Source: Oehlia diaphana (taxonomy: Eukaryota; Glomeromycota; Glomeromycetes; Glomerales; Glomeraceae). Taken from it: a stretch of 10,537 nt of DNA. A program made the translations under genes and the position numbers. The stretch covers positions 87,747 to 98,283 of the forward strand of contig QZLH01000312.1 of assembly GCA_003833135.1 (NCBI GenBank), in the 5' to 3' direction. The notes under the pieces are model-generated. The model was given only the letters and a program-made list of their open reading frames with translations. It had not been told where the DNA came from and ran no database searches. Positions within the stretch are counted from its first letter, which is position 1. Each line of letters begins with the position of its first letter. This document shows positions 6,036 through 10,537 of this stretch, piece by piece.

Positions 6036-6210
6036 TGATTTTACCGCTGTTCATGGTGGATTATTAATGGGATGTGCAAAAATAATGCCATTTTATTGTA
6101 AATGCAAGCTAATTGAGATATGTAATACGGTAGATGAGATACATCAATTGCCTAAACAGCCAACTGAAAAATTATTAAGCAATTGTTATAGTGCAATAGA
6201 AATTGATTGA
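6031..6210 (+). pseudogene. Coding fragment of unknown function
   Basis: The frame is open from 6031 (after TGA) to a TGA at 6208-6210, reading TDFTAVHGGLLMGCAKIM, then FYCKCKLIEICNTVDEIHQL and PTEKLLSNCYSAIEID. An ATG at 6067 would give 47 residues. The sequence is Cys-containing and amphipathic, with a good mix of residues and little low complexity, so it looks like a genuine exon or fragment. No AG acceptor fits the phase at its left edge, and downstream the frame closes at once. It begins within 5 bp of the opposite-strand relic at 6035, leaving no promoter space, which favours a truncated relic. I do not recognise the family. Confidence 0.4.
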
Positions 6211-6431
6211 TGGTATCACTTGCTCCTTCAGGCACTCTAAAGGAGAGCATTCAATCTAATGTCCTTGTGATCTGTTTTAGGGATAGAATTATATACATAC
6301 AGTATTTTTTAGCTGCAATATGCAAAATTTATGCCAGAACTTTCAGGAAAACAATTTTATTAGTCAGTATTTTTTACATGTATGACTTATTTTTAACACT
6401 ATACTATGGCATATTTTACATAATTATCTGA

Positions 6432-6647
6432 TATGATATATATTGATAACGTTTACTGCAGTATGATTTCATAACTTATCTCACATGATTCAAAAAATGG
6501 TACTTTATTTAATAACAGACATATAAAAAAACTAATACATTTTAAAGTATTTTGCAGGTGTTTGACCAGATTATGCCTATACTGAAACTCCTTCTGTTTG
6601 AGCATTGATCAGCTGATTCAAGTCAACAGACAAGTAGGATTCCACAA
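6432..6647. other. Spacer; nothing recognised
   Basis: AT-rich with stops in all frames. The last 70 bp are slightly less AT-rich and lead into the CAGATT array. Confidence 0.4.
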
Positions 6648-6855
6648 AATATCTGATCTGATAAGATCCAATCCGGATCTGATTCTCAAATCCAGATTGA
6701 ATCAGATATTTATAACCTGTGGATCAGATTCAGATTTCAATTTTGAATCTGAAGTTCAGATTCAGATTTGAAATTGTATAATCTGAATCTGTCAGATTAA
6801 ATCTAAATCAGATCTGTCAAATCTGGATCAGATTATTATGATCAGATTATACATG
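6648..6855. repeat. CAGATT/AATCTG degenerate array, left block
   Basis: About 18 copies of CAGAT or its complement ATCTG are packed into roughly 200 bp, in both orientations, with GATC palindromes (GATCTGATCTGAT, GGATCAGATTCAGATTT). Because both orientations occur, the block can fold on itself. There is no coding frame. A matching block lies at 7104-7318. Dense short subterminal motifs like these are known from several DNA-transposon families; the assignment here is inference. Confidence 0.85.
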
Positions 6856-6962
6856 GCGTAGTAAATCATCAGCCAAAAATGTAATTTGTAATTTGAAATA
6901 CATAAGTTTTACATATAAAAATGAAAAGAAAATTGCTAGCATTTTACATGTAATAATAAAAA

Positions 6963-7108
6963 GAAAAATGCTGAAACTGATAGTTCTAACGTTTTTATTT
7001 GTAAAAATGCAAAAAAAATGCTAAAACTGATAATTCTGGCATTTTTACTTGTAAAAATGCAAAAAAAATTACCAATTGATAGTAACAGTATTTTTACTTG
7101 TATCAAAT
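6963..7108. repeat. 50-bp tandem repeat, about three units
   Basis: The unit is of the form ATGCT(G/A)AAACTGATA(A/G)TTCT, followed by a TTTTTA(T/C)TTGTAAAAATGCAAAA half. CTGAAACTGATA at 6971 recurs at 7021 exactly 50 bp on, and a diverged third unit begins near 7071. The middle unit contains the perfect inverted repeat GCATTTTTAC-TT-GTAAAAATGC (7039-7060). The tandem array sits between the two CAGATT blocks. Confidence 0.8.
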
Positions 7109-7318
7109 CTGATCTGATCTGAATCTGATTCAAATTAGATTTGACTGAAATCGAATTTGGATCAGATTCAGATTTGAATCAAATTAGATTCAGATTTTAA
7201 ATTTGAATCTACAGATCAAATTCAGATTTTAAATATAAATCTGAATTTCAGATCAGAATTTAAATTGATAGATCTGAATCTGATCAGATCAGATTAAAAT
7301 CTGATAAAATCTAATCCA
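7104..7318. repeat. CAGATT/AATCTG degenerate array, right block
   Basis: About 16 copies of CAGAT/ATCTG in about 215 bp, opening with four nearly contiguous copies (TCTGATCTGATCTGAATCTG) and closing with CTGATCAGATCAGATT. It ends a few bases from the stop codon (7321) of the minus-strand relic, so it forms that gene's immediate 3' flank. Confidence 0.85.
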
Positions 7319-7384
7319 AACTAATTCATGCAGAATCCTACAGGCAAGACAGGTTTACTGTCAAATATTTCATTATTGAGGCCA

Positions 7385-7489
7385 AAGTTTATGTCATCAA
7401 ATACCTTATCATCAGGTTTGTCATCTATTATTTCCTTTTTAAAATCAAAATTTATGTTATCAAATATTTTAATATCTTCAAGTTTATCT
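7385..7489 (-). repeat. 63-bp / 21-residue tandem repeat inside the relic
   Basis: On the minus strand KIFDNINFDFKKEIIDDKPD is followed in register by KVFDDINFGLNNEIFDSKPV. The corresponding plus-strand TTTATGT(C/T)ATCAAATA motifs at 7388 and 7451 are 63 bp apart. A related KIFDDSSKDD occurs upstream in the same gene (around 7675), so the acidic tail has probably grown by repeat expansion. Confidence 0.7.
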
Positions 7490-8453
7490 CCATTTTTTCA
7501 TCATCAAAAATGATGTTAATGTCAGACTGTGACTTAATTGCTTCTAGTACTTCTAACCTTATTATTTTTTACATGTGAATTTTTTATAAAGTTACTTATT
7601 ATAATCAAAGTCAGATTCATCATAGAAATAGAAGAACTTGATGATGTTTTATTTTGGTCATCTTTGGAACTATCATCAAATATTTTATTTGATACTTCTG
7701 ATATCCTTTCATTATTAAGCATCTCATTACATTCAAGATTTTTTTTAGTAATTTCTGCTAAACAATCATCAAGGCTAAAGTCAATATTATTTTCATCATC
7801 ATTAGCGAACTCCTCTTTCTCAGTATGTATTATTTTATTTGTTCTTTCTAATCCCTGTAGAATAGCTGATGCATCATTTTCAGATTTATTTTTCTAATTA
7901 TTATTATTATTAACAGTTTTTGACTTAACTTGATCTATTATGTATTTGATTTGAGAATTAGTAAATTTTGAAATACTGTCAGCACTATATGTAATACAAA
8001 GAATTATACTCCACTCTATACCATTATTTTTTTTAGTGAAATGGAATCATATTCATAGCTAAATAATTTATTAATATTTTTTGCCTTACGATCATTACAT
8101 ATAAATATCTATCAGAAATGCCTATAAGAAACAGTTTCATTTATTATAAATTTGCTTTCTTGCAGTCTAATTTATAAGTTTTTTATCTTCAAACCTAAGT
8201 TCTACAATTTTATCTTTGAATCTTTCAGACAAAATAATAATACCAAGATGTAATTACTATATACTTTGTTTTGATCGTATTCTTCTTTGTATTATTTACT
8301 TGATAGAATAAATTAGTGAGTTTCTTAAAACTTATAAATGCAGATAACGTCATGAAACTGAAGAACTTTATAAATTCTGGATCTTGACCCCCAGGTGATA
8401 AAATTCTTGCAATAATCTTTATATGTATTTAGTTACTATAATTGAATTTTCAG

Positions 8454-8482
8454 AAAACCTGTTAACATTGTTAACAGGTTTT
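8454..8482. repeat. Perfect palindrome, 13-bp arms with 3-nt loop
   Basis: AAAACCTGTTAAC-ATT-GTTAACAGGTTTT. It lies inside the coding part of the relic (KPVNNVNRF on the minus strand). A diverged copy, with AAACCTCTGTTAATAATATT and then AATAGGTTT, lies about 180 bp to the right (8631-8661). Confidence 0.85.
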
Positions 8483-8880
8483 ATATCATATGATTCTTCT
8501 AACTTTGCTTCTTTGAATGTAGTATTTGCATTATTAAGTGCAAAATTCCTTTTAGGTGATATATTAATATTTTCAGTTTCATTTCGTGATTCACGTAGTC
8601 CTCGTAATTTGTCTTATGTAATAACTTAAAAGAAACCTCTGTTAATAATATTAATAGGTTTTAAATCACTTGATTAATTTGAATTTACATTTCACAATAG
8701 CAACTAATTCACTTATACATGGAGGAAATACTGGAAGCATCAGAACTTAGTTCCTTCCTGCTAAATTTTCTTCCTTTTATTTCTCTGTTTTATTTCTTTA
8801 CCAATGCTCTTTTTATGTTGTTTAATCAGAAAATATCTATTTTATTCCTCATTTAGAATTCTGCTTACTTCTAATAAAGA

Positions 8881-9039
8881 TTACTCACAAGTTTAAGGTA
8901 AAAATTACATTATAAATTAAAAAAAAATATAAATGTAATTTTATGGTAAATTTTTTTTATGTAATTGTTAAGTATATGGTAAATTTAAACAGGATTTTAA
9001 AATGTAACTTATGATTAAAGTAAAATTTATGATTTTGTA
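8881..9039. other. Very AT-rich 5' flank of the relic
   Basis: No coding frame. Repeated GGTAAATTT / GTAATTTTATGG-like phrases (8905-9000) suggest degraded repeats. A possible 3' splice site (TTTATTAG at the 8871 end) precedes the first protein-like codons of the relic, so a missing 5' exon is possible. Confidence 0.35.
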
Positions 9040-9250
9040 AAATTTATTAATATATACTATTTTTAGCATAAAGTTTATTATACAGACACGTAAAATTTTA
9101 TTATACAAATACATAAAATTTATTACTATTTTTAGTATAACATGTACATGTAAAATTCATTATATAGATACAGACACGTAAAATTTTATTATACAAACAC
9201 ATATAATTTTATTACAAACATGTACAATTTTATTACACAAACACATGAAT
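9040..9250. repeat. Degenerate (ACACGTAAAATTTTATTATACAAA)n-type array
   Basis: An exact 30-bp copy pair lies at 9080-9109 and 9168-9197 (88 bp apart, beginning ATACAGACACGTAAAATTTT). Between and after them are diverged units such as TACATAAAATTTATTAC and ACATGTACAATTTTATTACAC. The array is AT-rich with recurring CAYG/CACG. It is on the 5' side of the relic, opposite the CAGATT arrays. Confidence 0.7.
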
Positions 9251-9838
9251 AGTATTCCTCATGAGTTGAATTGAGTCAAGTTTTGAGTCAATTTTAAAGA
9301 ACTATTTATATAGTAGGATATATATATTATCTAAATATTACTGATAATGATTGTCATCTTACATAAAAATATTTTTAAATTTTAAAATTTTTGACTGAGA
9401 TTTTTTGACTGAGATATTATTCTAATTATAATATAAATATAAAATATTATTATTATATGTAAATTTATGAGTAGAACAAGTTTCTCTTAGATTATAAAGG
9501 CTATTATTTAAATAGTTTTTGAGGAAAATAGAAAAGTTTGATTTTTTTATAAGTAAAATGCAATTTTTTGTTTTAAAAAGGATTTTTTTTTAGTCAAATT
9601 TTCAAAAATTTAATGATTAATATCCATTCAATTTGTTCACTTCAAAAGTTGCTGATAGATGATCAAGTAATAATAACAATATAATACTATATATTTTACA
9701 ACAAATAGATATTACTAAAATTATTTTTTAATAATAATATATTAGTGTGAAATGGTTAAATTTGGCATACCAAATGCTTACATTTTTATTATTTAAATTG
9801 AAATTTTGAAAAAAAAATTTATGATATATTTTTTAACA
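9251..9838. other. Non-coding, extremely AT-rich; one small tandem duplication
   Basis: No gene-like frame. The only structure noted is a 14-bp tandem repeat TTTTTGACTGAGA at 9388-9414, two copies differing by one T. Confidence 0.5.
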
Positions 9839-9891
9839 CTGGCCAAAATTATAATTTTCGGCCAGAATTAAGTGGTGATGACGATCATCAC
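9839..9891. repeat. Two adjacent hairpins in AT-rich DNA
   Basis: CTGGCCAAAATT-AT-AATTTT(C)GGCCAG (9839-9865) has 12-bp arms with one bulged C. It is followed by GTGATGA-CGA-TCATCAC (9875-9891), 7-bp arms. The GC-bearing ends stand out from the flanks. They may be termini or remnants of a foldback element. Confidence 0.6.
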
Positions 9892-10456
9892 TGGTGATTC
9901 CCATTTTATTTAAAATAGTAAAATTATATTTTAAAATTAATAATTTGAAAATTAGTACTATATAAAAATATTTAAAATTTTAGTAATTTTAACTCTAATT
10001 ATTATTTTTTTAAAAGAAAATTGTATGTAATTATATATATATATATATTATAATTTATATAAATTATTAATAATTTTGTCATAATTTTTTAGTGTTTAAA
10101 AGTAAAATTTTAACCAAAAAATTATAATATTTTGTGTATAAAAAATTACATACTTTGATTGGTACAATTCAAACAAATAAATAATCTCATATATCATTAC
10201 GTCATTTTATTTATAAGATTAGATTGATGATTTACAATTGATGCACCCCTATCTTGTGAAAACAAATGGTGAGAAAAAAAAAAATTTATAATTTGCATAC
10301 ATTAAAATAATTTGCATAAAAAAAACCCCAAAAAGATTTGATTTTTTTACCATTTGAATTTATAGAATCAGGCAGAATATGGTGAAATTATAGATCCGGG
10401 ATCAAACCATATCAAGTAAATATCAAGTAAACGATTATGTAGATAAATTCTCACGC

Positions 10457-10458
<2 letters not shown>
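9892..10458. other. Non-coding, AT-rich; nothing recognised apart from small repeats
   Basis: No gene-like frame on either strand. An 11-bp tandem repeat TATCAAGTAAA occurs at 10410-10431. The last 80 bp before the poly-A run are less AT-rich and contain GATCCGGGATC (10393-10403). Confidence 0.5.
10032..10048. repeat. (TA)n microsatellite
   Basis: Eight TA dinucleotides in a row plus one T. Confidence 0.9.
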
Positions 10459-10515
<57 letters not shown>

Positions 10516-10537
10516 AAAAAAAAAAAAAAAAAAAAAA
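10459..10537. repeat. Terminal poly-A run (A55-T-A23)
   Basis: The window ends inside this run. It may be the tail of a retrotransposed sequence on the plus strand or simply a homopolymer where the assembly stopped. The sequence alone cannot decide. Confidence 0.95.

Larger units (their letters stand above)
7321..8880 (-). pseudogene. Long decayed gene next to the repeat arrays, possibly element-encoded
   Basis: Read leftwards from 8880, protein-like segments follow in one order: FLIKQHKKSIGKEIKQ (basic), SDASSISSMYK, then 8613-8422 (NINISPKRNFALNNA, EESYDIKPVNNVNRFSENS). The 64-codon stretch 8419-8228 has ILSPGGQDPEFIKFF and KKLTNLFYQVNNTKK. Next come ERFKDKIVELRFEDKKL, NDRKAKNINKLFSYEYD, and 8040-7897 (NGIEWSIILCITYSADSI, FTNSQIKYIIDQVKSK). 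The last parts are 7893-7537 (acidic, Asn/Ser-rich, QGLERTNKIIHTEKEEF) and a C-terminus with a 21-residue repeat ending PVLPVGFCMN and TAG at 7321-7323. Nonsense codons include 8842-8844, 8761-8763, 8167-8169 and 7894-7896; several +/-1 shifts lie at A-runs (near 8025 and 7490). A possible short intron lies near 7564-7602. The start is not found. The family is not recognised; a transposase or accessory protein of the flanking repeats is only a guess. Confidence 0.6.

Noticed and set aside
6207..6431. 74-codon plus-strand frame rich in Ile, Phe and Tyr
   Set aside because: Its hydrophobic look follows from T-rich DNA, there is no promoter or exon context, and its start overlaps the stop of a better frame.
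6648..7318. CRISPR-like array
   Set aside because: Repeats are short, degenerate and present in both orientations without uniform spacers, and the DNA is fungal in style.
7328..8629. Plus-strand frames at 7328-7513, 7538-7897 and 8423-8629
   Set aside because: These are Ser/Leu/Ile-rich antisense shadows of the minus-strand relic, whose own translation has a much more protein-like composition and continues across neighbouring segments.
10380..10410. B-box-like GGTTTGATCCC on the minus strand (tRNA or SINE)
   Set aside because: No five-pair T-stem, no A box at the right distance and no cloverleaf; a SINE tail would also need to be on the other strand relative to the poly-A run.

Overview
The window reads as nuclear DNA of a fungus, most likely an arbuscular mycorrhizal fungus (Glomeromycotina, Rhizophagus-like). 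It is strongly AT-rich, with short GT-AG introns (about 60-70 bp in the best example) and AATAAA-type poly(A) signals. Its one clearly recognisable gene is a kinase C-lobe with the HGDLHPGN / ADFGRS / PYMDP / CW.FEPDDRPD signature of the large TKL-like kinase families of these fungi. The organism is inferred from style, not from a database match. No rRNA, tRNA, CRISPR or bacterial operon was seen.

Layout. Bases 2-244 hold the 3' end of an unrecognised plus-strand gene. Bases 583-984 (minus) hold a decayed gene whose last exon is thrown out of frame by an exact 10-bp tandem duplication. Bases 1021-1317 hold an isolated plus-strand ORF. Bases 2067-2762 hold the three-exon C-lobe of a protein kinase with an unresolved 5' end. 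It converges on a minus-strand pseudogene (2866-3417), and the two poly(A) signals overlap. Diverged direct copies of one dispersed repeat (about 1390-1715 and 4060-4480) flank this pair. A GC-richer block (4533-4640) and a 29-nt poly-G run (4818-4846) follow. Bases 5011-6035 (minus) are a badly decayed multi-exon gene with recognisable splice sites and a perfect 23-bp-arm hairpin element inside one intron. A small plus-strand coding fragment (6031-6210) abuts it.

The right third is different and looks like a mobile-element-like locus. Two arrays of a degenerate CAGATT/AATCTG motif (6648-6855 and 7104-7318) flank a 50-bp tandem repeat. The second array begins immediately after the stop codon of a 1.56-kb minus-strand decayed gene (7321-8880), which carries a 21-residue tandem repeat. 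Beyond that gene, AT-rich DNA carries dispersed direct repeats and hairpins, and the sequence stops inside a poly-A run (10459-10537).

No locus here is demonstrably an intact complete gene. The window is best read as a gene-poor, repeat-rich compartment of lineage-specific gene relics. Several frame breaks fall in A-runs, so some lesions could be sequencing or assembly errors rather than real decay. No previously undescribed working system could be demonstrated. The best leads are the repeat-bounded locus at 6648-8880, the intronic hairpin element at 5646-5761, and the repeat pair bracketing the kinase fragment.
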